Source: Amphimedon queenslandica
Lineage: Eukaryota; Porifera; Demospongiae; Haplosclerida; Niphatidae
NCBI RefSeq assembly: GCF_000090795.2
Contig: NW_003546262.1
Coordinates: forward strand, 412,635-440,144
Direction: 5' to 3'
Length of the DNA stretch: 27,510 bases
Below are positions 1 through 9,939 of the stretch, piece by piece. A program made the translations under genes and the position numbers. The notes under the pieces were generated by a model that searched no databases, was not told where the DNA came from, and saw nothing but the letters and a program-made list of their open reading frames with translations. The stretch's first letter is position 1, and each line of letters opens with the position of its first letter.

Positions 1-218
1 CTAGTGAGTTATCCGGCTGAGTGGGCCAAAAATGATGTGAGTTAGGGCAGCTATGTACAAGAAATGCAGCTTTCTATCCAGCCACGTGAAGTTGGTAGCT
101 CAAATTATCATACCAAAAAACTTTCTTATTATAAGTACAGAAAAATTAAAATTAAATTGAGATCATACAAGTGCCTACAAGTATAGAGGGCAAAACTCAC
201 CTACAAGTAAAGAGATAG
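1..218. other. AT-rich sequence, nothing recognised
   Basis: There is no supported gene or repeat here. A stop codon at 216-218 limits the reading frame that opens just downstream, and TTCAG at about 227-231 could be a splice acceptor for it. Confidence 0.4.
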
Positions 219-672
219 TTCCTATATTCAGACAGAAGGAGGCAAAAAGGACCAGCTGACTTGTTTACCAGCTTAAATTCACCTATTACATCAAGGTGGA
301 TTGGTTATCATCAGCCCAGTAATGCTCCATACATGAGAGCACTGGTTGAAAAAGTTTCTTCATTAGTAAATGAAGAATGTAGCTGCATTTTAGGCCATCA
401 CATGATCAAAGAAGCTCGGACAGCTATTGAAAATGATGATAACCTAAGGACAATTTTCCTAAACAATATTAAAACAATTGGACTTAATGCACAACGTCCT
501 ATTGCTACTCGACTTTACAATGAACTGACAAAAAAATATTCCACGCCAGAGTAAATGAGTACATGTGTGCAGCTGTTGAAATGGACCTTGAAAGGAAAGG
601 GAAAGTCGTAAATGCAGAACAAGGTCTGAGAGACCATCTTAAGACTTATAGTGCAATAAAAGTTCGTTCATG
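219..672 (+). pseudogene. Unrecognised coding fragment convergent to the P-like transposase
   Basis: The frame is open from 219 to a TAA at 552-554. Reading on in another frame (one extra A in the seven-A run near 530-537) extends coding-like sequence to a TGA near 670-672, for roughly 145 residues. There is no good ATG at the start, and a splice acceptor near 231 is plausible, so this may be a last exon. The peptide is hydrophilic and alpha-helix-like, with segments such as NIKTIGLNAQRPIATRL and ARVNEYMCAAVEMDLERKG. No family is recognised. It ends about 65 bp from the C-terminal end of the minus-strand transposase, so the two are tail to tail and could belong to one element. The homopolymer break may be a real mutation or a sequencing error. 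Confidence 0.4.
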
Positions 673-734
673 AATATTGGTCATTTAATTTTATGCTTCA
701 AACAATTAAAAAAATAATTCTAATTTATATTAAT

Positions 735-3558
735 TTCAGTTGTTCTGTACCCCTTTTCTGATAGAGGGTTTACCTGAACATTGCGTTGTGTAGCAAGTGA
801 AGATAGAGATGGTGCATAATTTGTTGAAGATAGGTTACCACCAGGAATATATTTAAGACTGCTAAAATGCTTTCAATTGCACTGCTATTTACACGAATTG
901 GAGCAATAAAACAGATGTCTAGCAAGAAAATCTTCACACAAATCCCTAAAACCATAGTACATAATTAGAAGTAGATCCCAAGTCTAGAGAAAGAATGAAG
1001 TGTGCAAAGTAATAAAATGGTATGTATATTCTAAAATATACCTGCCAGGCTAGAAGACTTTTGTAGAGGACTTCATAATTATATATCTAAAAAATATGTT
1101 TACAGTGTGTATAAACAAATGATAATACCAGGCTCTTGAGCAAGTTCCTTTTCCAGTCAATAAACCATTTCATTCCATGTTCCATGATGGACAAAGATGC
1201 TGAATTAGCAGATGATATCATCTCATGAGACAGTATTCCATTCTCAATAATGGAACTGCATGCCTCAAGATATTCTGCTGTTTGCGTGAAATTTCCACTC
1301 ATAATGTCCCCCTTCAAACCCTTTTCACAAATTGCAGCGATCATATGTGGTTGGCTAAATGAATATAGTCAAGCAGTAAGATAAAAGGACTAGATGGACT
1401 AATATTACTTGCATGATCTTAGCTGGGAGCACATTAAGCCGTGTCCATGAGTCCCTCACAACAGAGGCATACTTGAGACCAGGTACACGTCTACTGATTC
1501 CATTTTGTGCATGATACCTATCAGACTTATATACAGACTCAATTCAAGACCATCCAAGTCTTTCATCACTTTTTATAAAATCTTTACTACCGTCAACCTT
1601 TGAGCTAAATAAAGCTGCCATCATATTTTTAAGCTAAATGTACATTAAAAAAAATATAAATAATTAGATTCACACATAATGAAGTAAATACCTGATGAGA
1701 AAGGCAAACAATAAAGTAAACCTTATTTCTGTCAAAACTTGAGTTAAACCAAGGATCTTCAATATCTTTTTATCCACATAAGAGCTTCAGTAAGCTGAGA
1801 TTGCTACTAGCGCCATCACATAGCAAGGCACGTACTGCAAACCCAAACTGAGAAAAGGACAACATTGTCGAACTACGACAGAATGCAAAAAAGTCATATC
1901 CATTGATGATGAACAGTTAAAGTATGGTTCAAATACATCAAATCTGGAACTAAGATCTTGCCATAAGAACTGAATGACATTGGCAGTCTTTTGGCATTTT
2001 TCATCCTCGTTTAATGCATCATATACATCATGTAATCAAATAAAATCATCTGAAGACATTGAAAAACCAAGAATGGATGAATTACAGCTATTCCAAATAA
2101 CTCTTGATTGTACCTAAATAATAAAAATTTCAGTGATGTCAATACTTTGACTTTGATATGCATCCATACACTTATAAAAATCTAACATACCTTTACTTCA
2201 TCCCACATCAATACACCCTCACCAGTAGGTCTAACAAATCAACTTTTTACCCTTTCTTCTTGAAAGGATGCATATTAGCAGTCTGTTCCAGGAGTGCATT
2301 TTCATTAATTCCAACAGTACTGCAATGCTGATCCATATATCCTTGAAGAGTCTTGTTACAAGGCAGAATAAGAATACCAAGTTATTTTACAGTATATGCT
2401 GAAGGGCTCCTTGAAAATATAGCCAATGCCAAATGAATTGTGACTGAGGACCACTTGTTTGATCTTTTACCTGTAACTGTATACAATTGCAGCAATATTA
2501 CATGTTAGACAATGCAATTGGACATACCACTTGCTTCATGATCAGTTTTAAATTCAGTGTAATCAATGTCCCAGTTGTTTTCGAGCACCTTTCCTAATCC
2601 TTCCTTACAAACATCAGCTTCTAAATATATTTTATGAAGCATCTTATGACCTTCATCACAGGTACAAATTGCCTCTACCAGTTGTCCAACTTCACCATTC
2701 TGGACTTCATTTGTTGAGAAACGTTCCATCCTCCTTGACTAATATTCAGATTTGAACTGAAGGCCTTTGATAGTTTTTCTCATGTTGTCGACTCGAGCCT
2801 TTTGGCTCACAGGACTTAATACTTTAAATGGTACAATACAACAGGTGCATTGTCGTTTTAATCACTGGCTTGATGTCATATCGTCATGTATTCTCTTTCG
2901 TTAAGTTAGAGCCCACTTAAGAGAACTACATTTGTGACATATCATTGACTTTTGTGTAGGTGATCGTGAAATATTATTGAGCATTCATGGTCTCGAACTG
3001 ATTCAGGAAGGAAAGTAGAGACTAAAACTCTCTGAAAATCAAAACCAATACTTTGTTTAAAATCAGAGTAACCAGAAATGCCAGGACAAACTTCCCATGT
3101 TTTATGATTTAGTTTATTGATGGACTCCGTGACACAACAAGATGACACTGGGTTACTTAGCATACCTTCTGCTACAGTTTTGTCATGACAAAGCAATTTG
3201 AATTTACCATCTTCACTAACACTCAGTGGTACAGCATTATATGGGCCAATGTGACAGTTGTAAGACTTCATATTTCTTGTAACAACTAAAAATCTACAAC
3301 TTTTAATACTTTCAACATCTGCCTGTACTAGTTGAGCTGTCAATGAAGAGAAGCTTTCAAGAAAGCGTTGAAGTTCCCGTATTGTAGTCAAATCAGTACC
3401 ACTATCCCTCTCTTTAGCTAATATAGAGGCTCTTAAATTGTTTCTCACAGGTGTAGAGATGGTATCAAACATTTTAGACCGCTAGCAAGAATCCTTGGTG
3501 ACCTCCTTGGAGTAAAGGATTTATGTGTGTTGCCAGGAGTGACTGTGGCATCTTCCAT
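735..3558 (-). pseudogene. P-element/THAP9-like DNA transposase, multi-exon, decayed
   Basis: This is a DDE-type (RNase H-like) transposase read on minus. In order: an N-terminal segment from ATG 3558, with a frameshift near 3474, running to about 2945; an exon of about 2790-2528 with one internal stop; 2470-2191, with WSSVTIHLALAIFSRSPSAY and then MWDEVK; 2113-1692, with ALLCDGASSNLSLL and DPWFNSSF; 1633-1409, with [20 protein letters not shown]; 1354-1129; 1086-1042; and a C-terminal part of about 985-740, with RVNSSAIESI and then GGNLSSTNY in shifted frames. Introns 2471-2527, 2114-2190, 1634-1691, 1355-1408 and 1087-1128 have GT-AG ends and are only 42-77 bp long. The DEVKV and CDGASSN segments resemble the first catalytic Asp and the second conserved block of P/THAP9-type transposases. 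No THAP zinc finger was seen. Several stops and frameshifts make it non-functional. Assignment to P/THAP9 rather than Kolobok is tentative. Confidence 0.65.
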
Positions 3559-3721
3559 CACAAAAAAAACGTGTGGTGGGTGTGGTTTACAATTATTTTT
3601 TTGTAATAACTACTATGAAATAGTATATCCGCTAGACAGAGTTAGCAGGGAAAAAAACTAATTAAAGCATGGGCGCTTCGCACTCCAACTCCCGTTCTTT
3701 TATCATGGGCTCCTGGCAAAA
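3559..3721. other. Short spacer upstream of the P-like transposase
   Basis: This stretch holds a T-rich run, a GTGTGGTGGGTGTGG tract near 3571-3585 and a modestly GC-rich patch near 3670-3700. It lies 5' of the minus-strand transposase ATG and could hold its promoter. No recognised motif was found. Confidence 0.25.
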
Positions 3722-4045
3722 TATATATATTTGATTGTATGTCAACATTTACATTTCTTCTATACATGTTGCATTGGAGAAATAACAAACCTTAGCAACC
3801 ACCCGCCCACGCTACGTAGTGGGTATGGTCACGGCAAACAAAATGGCGGCTTGCGCACGGCACAAAGTTATGAGCTTTGTAACAGCGAAAAAACATATAG
3901 ATACTGTGTAAACATATAGATACTGTGTAAAGACTTCTCTAGAAGCATTAGAAGGTAGAAAGAACCTTCATAAGTCTTAATAAGAACCCAGTTGTACTTG
4001 CAAGGTGGTAAAAAGAATTATAGGAATATTTTTACACTGTTATGC
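3722..4045 (+). repeat. Repeat family F, copy 1 (inverted partner at 15665-15985)
   Basis: About 320 bp is shared, in opposite orientation, with 15665-15985. One end is an AT microsatellite followed by TTTGATTGTATGTCAAC. The other is GGAATATTTTTACACTGTTA. Near the first end is a GC-rich patch with CTTAGCAACCACC (an RFX-like half site, GC-box-like) and CAAAATGGCGGC (YY1-like) at 3839-3850. This copy has an exact 19-bp tandem duplication (3892-3910 and 3911-3929) that is absent from the other copy. No long terminal inverted repeat or target duplication was identified, so it is left as an unclassified interspersed repeat. Confidence 0.75.
3892..3929. repeat. Perfect 2 x 19-bp tandem duplication
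   Basis: Two exact head-to-tail copies of a 19-bp unit beginning AACATATAGATACTG lie inside repeat F. The partner copy near 15790-15830 has only a single diverged version, so the duplication is specific to this copy. Confidence 0.85.
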
Positions 4046-4252
4046 TGTTTCTATTCTGGCTAAGCGAATGTATGAGTATATACATGTAAATGCATACTTT
4101 TACATCTTCATCATGATATATGTTAACTGCCAGCTTTAGGATTTTACTTGACCCATTAGGAGTTGCATTACTTGAATGAGTAGGGAGTTGCAAATGTAAC
4201 TTTAAAACTATTCATTTATTAATGAAGGTCCTTATTAAAATAATATAAACTA

Positions 4253-5658
4253 CCATTGCAGAGGAAGTTGATTCCTTGTGTCAATTGAGATGCTACCGGC
4301 TAAAATATAATAATTTGTTTTAATAATGACATTGAAAGATTCATTTACCTTATTGTAAAAACTGGATCTTGTACATCAAGTGAGCCAGCAGAGTCTTGAG
4401 AAACAATTTTGACCTATACATGTTCATAAGTATATAATATTAGACTGTCACAAAACTTCATTATCAGGAGGAATATATTCAGTAATTTTTTATCACATTT
4501 TTGTTCTACAAAGAAGAGTAATAACAATATATATATATATATAATACATTAAAATGTTCTTGTATAATAGAATTTATTTTAGGGTCAACAATAAAACTAT
4601 TGTCAAAAGTGGCAGGGTAACAAAATAAAACTTGATAATTTCAAGACAGGAAATTACTTTTTAGTGGCTTTTCAGGTATTTTCTCACTCTCATCAGCAGA
4701 GCTATCAGAATAAGACAATTTGTCATTAATGCAACGATTTGTTGGTTTTTTTACCTAATACAACAATAATTACTATTATGACATTAAATTACTAAGTACC
4801 ATGAGTTTTCATGATGGTAACTTCATAAGGAACTTTTTTGTGCACCCAAAAAACATTATTGAAAGAATACAATTCTTTAATTGTCACTTGACTTGCATCT
4901 TCAATTTCTAGATACATGCTACAAACTAAATGTTCCTTTTCTGAACCATGTTTGTTCTCTAACTTTACTGTGCACCACACTACCAATTAAAATGAAACAT
5001 TTTACAGTATATGTTCAAATTTTGGAGCATTTATAATTATGTGTTTTCAATGAAATGTGCTGAAAAAATAATATTCATGTGAGCTAATTTTTGTGTTCTT
5101 GCTATAGTCTCATACAATAAAATGGAGTTAGAGGTGATTTAAGAGCACGAAAATAATGAAAATTAACAAACAGCAAAATTTACCACATATACGGTATTAT
5201 CTTAGTTTGATGTATTATAATTGCAATATGCAAATAATTTTTTTAACTTATAATAGATAGTTTAATTTTGAAAGTAAAATGAATTAACTCAGTGCAGTTA
5301 ATAGGGTCAGTGAAATATAATTATTGTAACAATATTCAGGCAAACTGAACTAATTTGATCTGATGGAATTGAATAGCAGGCGTTATGTGTATAGGGCATA
5401 ATAGACTTTAAAGCAAGATGATTGGTAATGCAAAACACTGGTACAGCTAATTAAATAACTTACATGAGGTAACACCATATCTATTATGTGGAATTTAGGT
5501 TTTAAAATTATGATACGTACTAGTTTGTGGTAGATGCTGTTCGACTCTATTATCCCCGTTTTCTTTCACCTTCTCTGATGGTTTTCTTAGCCTCTTTCTA
5601 GATTTACTGCTGTCAAAATGAGATAAGTATTTATAGAACAACAATTACAGTACCTCAT
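4253..5658 (-). CDS. Small multi-exon gene divergent from the EnSpm transposase, function unknown
   Basis: Exon 1 is only ATG AG (5654-5658). A 44-bp intron (5610-5653) follows, then exon 2 (5521-5609), basic, beginning SSKSRKRLRKPSEKV. Then comes exon 3 (4792-4979, acceptor AATTGGTAG), containing MYLEIEDASQVTIKELYSF and KKVPYEVTIMKTHG. Phases match across both junctions and give a complete 93-residue reading frame ending at TAG 4792-4794. A donor GTACTT just before that stop would allow extension into coding-like blocks at about 4650-4754 (acidic, SYSDSSADESEKIPEK), 4351-4413 (VKIVSQDSAGSLDVQDPVF) and about 4253-4295, but the phase into the first of these does not fit. No domain is recognised. 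It sits head to head with the transposase across the palindrome at 5770-5783, so a role as the element's accessory protein is an inference. Confidence 0.45.
4529..4544. repeat. AT dinucleotide microsatellite
   Basis: A run of about eight alternating AT units lies in an AT-rich intron or intergenic stretch. Similar short runs sit at about 3721-3730 and 15970-15985, at the end of both repeat F copies. Confidence 0.8.
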
Positions 5659-5769
5659 TATCTATCTTGTCTTTATGAGCTGAAGTTATGATTATGAAGC
5701 AGAGGTAAAGAAAAGGAGAAAGAGCTGGCTAAGCAGAAGCACATCAACTACACGTTGTTCGCATCTCCC

Positions 5770-5783
5770 TTGCGCATGCGCAA
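5770..5783. promoter_or_regulatory. Perfect NRF1-type palindrome between divergent genes
   Basis: TTGCGCATGCGCAA is a perfect 14-bp palindrome and matches the NRF1 consensus YGCGCAYGCGCR. It lies 112 bp upstream of the minus-strand ATG (5658) and 65 bp upstream of the plus-strand ATG (5848), so it is placed to serve both. Copy 2 has TGAGCATGCTCA at the equivalent position. Binding by NRF1 is not shown by the sequence. Confidence 0.6.
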
Positions 5784-5847
5784 TCAATTACGTGGATGAG
5801 GTTATTGTACTGCGTGCATGTTTTACAAGTAAAAGCAATTAATATAC

Positions 5848-6081
5848 ATGTATATACTGAAACAAGCTAGGATTCAGAAAAGGAAATACAAGTCTTTTGT
5901 CACTGACAGTACTATTTCAAAGCCAAAGAATAGTTACTGGAGATATAAAAAAAGACAGAAAATGAGTAACGGCCAAGATGAGTTCTAGGAGGCTACTTCC
6001 AGTGGTTGCAAAAGTAGGGGATATCTTCAATGCACTAGCAAACATTCCCCGTCGAACATTGTGCTATTAGAAAGGAAAAAG
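5848..6081 (+). pseudogene. EnSpm-like transposase copy 1, first exon
   Basis: ATG 5848 opens a frame of 78 codons that ends exactly at a GTAATG splice donor at 6082. One in-frame TAG sits at 5986-5988. The product is very basic (RIQKRKYK, YWRYKKRQK), as expected for the DNA-contacting N-terminus of a transposase. ISKPKNSYWRYKKRQK loosely resembles VSRTTWWKFKNAR in the first exon of copy 2. The next coding block lies beyond composite repeat A, so A appears to have landed in the first intron. Confidence 0.5.
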
Positions 6082-6163
6082 GTAATGTTATAATATAAAT
6101 GTGTAAAATTAAAATTTTACTGAAATGGATGGGCAAAAATGTAATGAAGAAAGTTTACCTGAA

Positions 6164-6990
6164 TATTATATAGGCGGTAGCCTATATGTAGGATTTAGGT
6201 TGATTTTTCAAGATGGCGGCCGTTTAAATGATTTTCAAACACTTATAACTCTTTTATCTTACATTGTACAGCCTTATAAATGGCTTAGATGAGCTCTCCT
6301 TCACTGAGCGATTCTCCTGGTACCTTTAAAGTGGCCTGTAATGTAGCGGAAGCATTTCTGGAGAACAGGCCCAAATTCAAATTTCTACAAAATTCTTCAG
6401 ACTTTTTTTCTTCTTTCATCTTCTTCTATGCACCTGATAATCTTTTAATCCAGTGAACCGCTCAAGTTGGCTTTTGCATCATTCTTCTGTGCTTGGGTCA
6501 AGGACCACAAAGGTAGTTTCAAAAAGAAGCAAAGACAGGGAGCAAAATGGAAGACAAAATCCAGCTGCAGACACCTTGTGGGTTTGTGGTTTGACGCCAT
6601 TTTAATTTAAACGTACATGATCAGTATGAATATAATTAACCTAACCACACAATCATAACAGGATGTAATTTATCACATTAAAGAAAAAAATGGAAACAAG
6701 TAATAAAAAACATTAAAAATGGGAAAATAGTAGGATTGAATTGGGACAAAGAAAGGGTTTTTGCAACCTGGTGTGGTAAGAAATCCTACACGACTGCATC
6801 AAAGATGATGGCTTCATATAGTGCTATCATAGTTGGCCGTGAGGATAAATTGCTATGCTTTTGGGTAACAGACTTCATGCAGTGGTGTAGGATTTCTTAC
6901 CACACCAGTTTGCAAGTACCCTCTTGTTTCCTTACTTTTTCCCAATTAAATCCTACTATTTTGCCATTTTTAATGTTTTTTATTACTTGT
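6164..6990 (+). mobile_element. Composite repeat A (inverted partner B at 12273-13005)
   Basis: About 820 bp is matched in opposite orientation by 12273-13005. Its first end carries AGGCGGTAGCCT, with a 4-bp dyad AGGC/GCCT. CAAGATGGCGGCC (YY1-like) follows, then a reading frame starting ATGAGCTCTCC near 6290, and the last 295 bp is a foldback (arms 6696-6791 and 6885-6990). The frame is open in copy B but has stops here, with LENRPKFKFLQNSSDF common to both copies. No transposase motif was seen. The type of element is unknown and it is probably non-autonomous. It lies in the first intron of EnSpm-like copy 1. Confidence 0.7.
6696..6990. repeat. Foldback (long inverted repeat) at the end of composite repeat A
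   Basis: The left arm 6696-6791 starts ACAAGTAATAAAAAACATTA. The right arm 6885-6990 ends with the reverse complement, TAATGTTTTTTATTACTTGT. The arms are about 100 bp, with a few mismatches and a roughly 93-bp loop. The inner ends also pair (GGTGTGGTAAGAAATCC with GGATTTCTTACCACACC). The same foldback is in copy B, where the right arm is mostly replaced by the N gap. Confidence 0.85.
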
Positions 6991-7002
6991 AATAGAGATG
7001 TT

Positions 7003-8118
7003 GTTCATATACCTGATAGCTGTAGTACTGAAGGTTGCTCTCCTGATGAAGTTGTGAATGGATTAGATTATAAAAAAGTTGATGACAAAAGTTGCTAGTA
7101 AGGCAGCCACTATAGAAGTGATCAAAATAAAGGTATTATAATGAAAAGTTACTCTCTTTATAAAGATGCCACTATGGTTCAAAAGTAACAGGGAAGTAGA
7201 CAATGATGAGGATTGTATGAACAATGAGATTAAGGTTAGAGCCACGGACACATGTGAAGAAATTAAAGATTTTGAAGATGACGAGATTCTTGATTCTATT
7301 CCACATCATATCTTCAGCATTGAAGATGATTACATTGAAGATGATTACATTGAAAGTGATAATGACAGAGATAATGAGTGTGGTGATAATACTGACACTG
7401 ACAAAGAGGGTAAACTTGTGTTGAAAAATACAAAATGATCTTAAACGCATAGATGTTTCTTTACTTTATGATGGAAGTTCTATATCCATCAATGGTAGTT
7501 GGTATTCAATGATGTATTTTGCTGTGAAAATTCAGTTACCATTCAAAGCTATGGAATACCTTATTACACTGATTAAAGTGGGTATAGCAATGAATAAAAA
7601 AGAAACCAATATTCACTATTGAAATAGGCTCACTGTCCTACTCTACAAAATTATTGTCCTAAAAGTTTTTACAAGTTTAAGAAATATTTTGATTCATTTA
7701 ACAAGCAAACACAGCTAAAATTTTGCTCTGTGTGAATGAAAATTTTGAAACAAGCTGACAAAACTTGCTCAAATACTCAATGCATTAAACAAAAAGCTAG
7801 AGAATGTGACGCGCTTTTTCCAATTGAAGCAAAATTAAAGCAGTTATACAGTATAGAGCATATACAGTCCTAAATGTTTTAAGCTATAATTAATGTTTAC
7901 TTTTTCTTTAGAAGAGCACGACGAATTCATCTATAAGGGATGTTGACGAAAGTGAAATTCGAAACCTAATGTCTGAAGGAGGTTTTTGTCATTTTGGAAA
8001 AATACAGGTCTTGCTTCAAGTTCTGATGGCGTACCGGTATACAAATCATCAAACGGTAGTTTGTGGCAGTGTACCTAATGGTGACAAGTATGCCACCACC
8101 AGACATGGATAATATGTA
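7003..8118 (+). pseudogene. EnSpm-like transposase copy 1, N-terminal to central part
   Basis: An acidic N-terminal region runs from about 7003 to 7440. It includes a duplicated DDYIE from a 15-bp tandem repeat near 7326-7355. A conserved block follows in shifted frame, about 7450-7865: LLYDGSSISINGSWYSMMYF, PFKAMEYLITLIKV, then FKKYFDSFNKQTQLKFCSVC and LFPIEAKLKQLY. An intron of about 7862-7915 follows. The next exon has IRNLMSEGGF, then SSDGVPVYKSSNGSLW and VYLMVTSMPP in alternating frames. The DGVPVYKSS...SLWPVYL-type block corresponds to the NTDG...SLWP region of EnSpm/Transposase_21-like proteins. At least four frameshifts and stops are present. Sequence stops matching at about 8118, where the hAT element begins. 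Confidence 0.65.
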
Positions 8119-9939
8119 AGAGTAATAGTAACAGTAATGTTTGGAAATATTGGTATCATAGCAATTTAATAATAATTGAAAAAATGTAATTCATTGTAAA
8201 AGTAATAGTAATATGAATTAGACTGTCAGTAATTGTAATCTTAATAGAAATTATGATGTAATATGCATTGATTACACACATGATGTACTTGACAGTTCAA
8301 GTGTCAAGTTGTCACTGCCACTGTCAGCACAGCGCATTTTGTTGCAGTTGCTTTGTCATGTGATGCCTAGAGCACATGTTTGTTACTGTCATTCAACTGG
8401 ATAAGGATAATGGCTAAACTGTACTCAACTCTTAATCAGTTTCAGCTGCCCTCAAACACTGCGGGTAACTACATGGATAAATTTAAGCATTGTGGTACAT
8501 CAATTTAAGGGTCACATACAACTACATCTAATTTTACTACTCACTTAAAGGTAAGTACACATGTAGTTTTAAGAGGATACTCTTACTATTTAAATTTTTT
8601 ATAGAGGAAGCATAAAAGAATTTACAACAATAGTAAGGCTGAGGCTAAGGCCACTAAAGGACAAGAACAACCTTGATTTGATTCGATGTTAAACCCTAGA
8701 ATGTATGCCACTAATGATAATCAACAAAGGAGGGCCAATGATGCTTTAACATTACTTGTATCTGAGATGATGTTACCTCTGTCTATTGTTGAGGCTCCAT
8801 GCTTCAAGCTTTCTACTGAGACCTTAGATCCTCGTTTTGTCGTACCCTCCCGAAAGTACTTTACTACAACATTAATATCTCAAAAAGATGAGGTTATAAG
8901 AGGCAAACACATTGATATTCTTCATTCCTCGAAAACGGTGTCTCTAACACTTTATTTGTGGTCCAATTGTCAATTGAGAGGATTCTTGGGCATTATTTGT
9001 CATTTTATGATATGTTGGTCCTTAAAAACTGCAATGCTTGAATGCAACAGAATTAAAGGACGACACACAGCAGAGAATATAGCTCAGTGCCATGATGAGA
9101 CAATAACTTTTAATGACATACATAACAAGATCCTTAAAACAATAACAGATAATGCTGCCAATGTTGTGAAGCGATGTCTGCCTGGAATTGAAAATTCCCA
9201 TGTTGCAGAGTCTGAATCTGATGATGATGAAGATGTCGATGAAACAACAAGTGCTAGTGTTGATGACGATGAAATAAGAGAGTTTGTGACAGATACATTT
9301 CTGATGCACGAACATGATACTTGCTTTGCTTATAGCATCCGATTGGTAGTAAAAGATGGTATGAAAGAAATGGGTCCAGACAGGAAACTATTAGGTAAAG
9401 CCGCTGCAATCATCTCACATGTTCCAAAATTCCAAACAGCTACTGAAGTTTTGGAAGGAAGGATAAGGCTGCAAAGTAGTAATGCAATGAGATGGAGCAG
9501 TGAAGTAATAAGCATAAAGTTGATTCTTAGAGTTCCTAATGACAAGCTTAGGTTATTGGATGCTCCACATTTAACATTACATTACAGGAGTTTTCTGCAA
9601 GGTATGGTTGCTGTAGTGTCTCCATTTCTAGAAGCTACAAATCTAACTTAAGGCAAAAATGTAGTAACAGCTAGTTTTGTTATGCCATGCGCAAGAGGGC
9701 TTTGTCAGTCCTTGAACGACGTATCAGTTACGTTCAATTTAAGGATGCTTTCAGCACTACAAAGTTCTTTGAACAAGAGAATGTCTAAGTTTGAAGACAG
9801 AGAGCTTTTTATAATGGCTAGAGTTTTAGATCCTCGTTTTAAGACGAAATGGTGTAAAGATGATAACGAAAGGAAGAAATCTAACAATCTATTACTTCAA
9901 CAATGACACATTCTGCAGAAAAGAGTGATGACTAACCAA
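8119..9939 (+). mobile_element. hAT element inserted in EnSpm-like copy 1, 3' end deleted
   Basis: The left part (8119-8280) is rich in AGTAATAGTAAC-type subterminal repeats, typical of hAT ends. A BED-finger hAT transposase follows (8410-9906). The C-terminal dimerisation domain and right terminus are missing, and EnSpm-like coding resumes at about 9940. Both elements have therefore lost sequence at the right junction: the hAT lacks its 3' end, and the EnSpm gene lacks the roughly 100 residues between its SLWP and NGEYGC blocks. No 8-bp target duplication can be checked. Confidence 0.65.
8410..9906 (+). pseudogene. hAT transposase, BED zinc-finger type (ZBED-like)
   Basis: This is a cut-and-paste transposase acting in the nucleus on hAT termini. 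Exon 1 is 8410-8550, with a 54-bp intron (8551-8604, GTAAGT...TATAG) between HLK and RKH, splitting the BED finger (C..., then THLKRKH). Exon 2 keeps one frame from 8605 to 9906. Recognisable hAT blocks are SIVEAPCFKL and LDPRF near the N-terminus, VSLTLYLWSNCQLRGF...GRHTAENIA, TITDNAANVVK, an acidic insert, CFAYSIRLVVKDGMKE, NAMRWSSE and a second VLDPRFKTKW. In-frame stops occur at 8506-8508, 8674-8676 and 9649-9651, but there are no frameshifts, so inactivation looks relatively recent. The C-terminal dimerisation domain is absent. Confidence 0.85.

Noticed and set aside
6736-7098. 120-residue plus-strand frame
   Set aside because: Most of it crosses the foldback of composite repeat A; only the last part (from about 7003) looks like transposase coding sequence.
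7172-7450. Minus-strand frame of 92 residues
   Set aside because: Antisense shadow of the acidic transposase exon; GAT/GAA-rich sequence reads as hydrophobic on the other strand.
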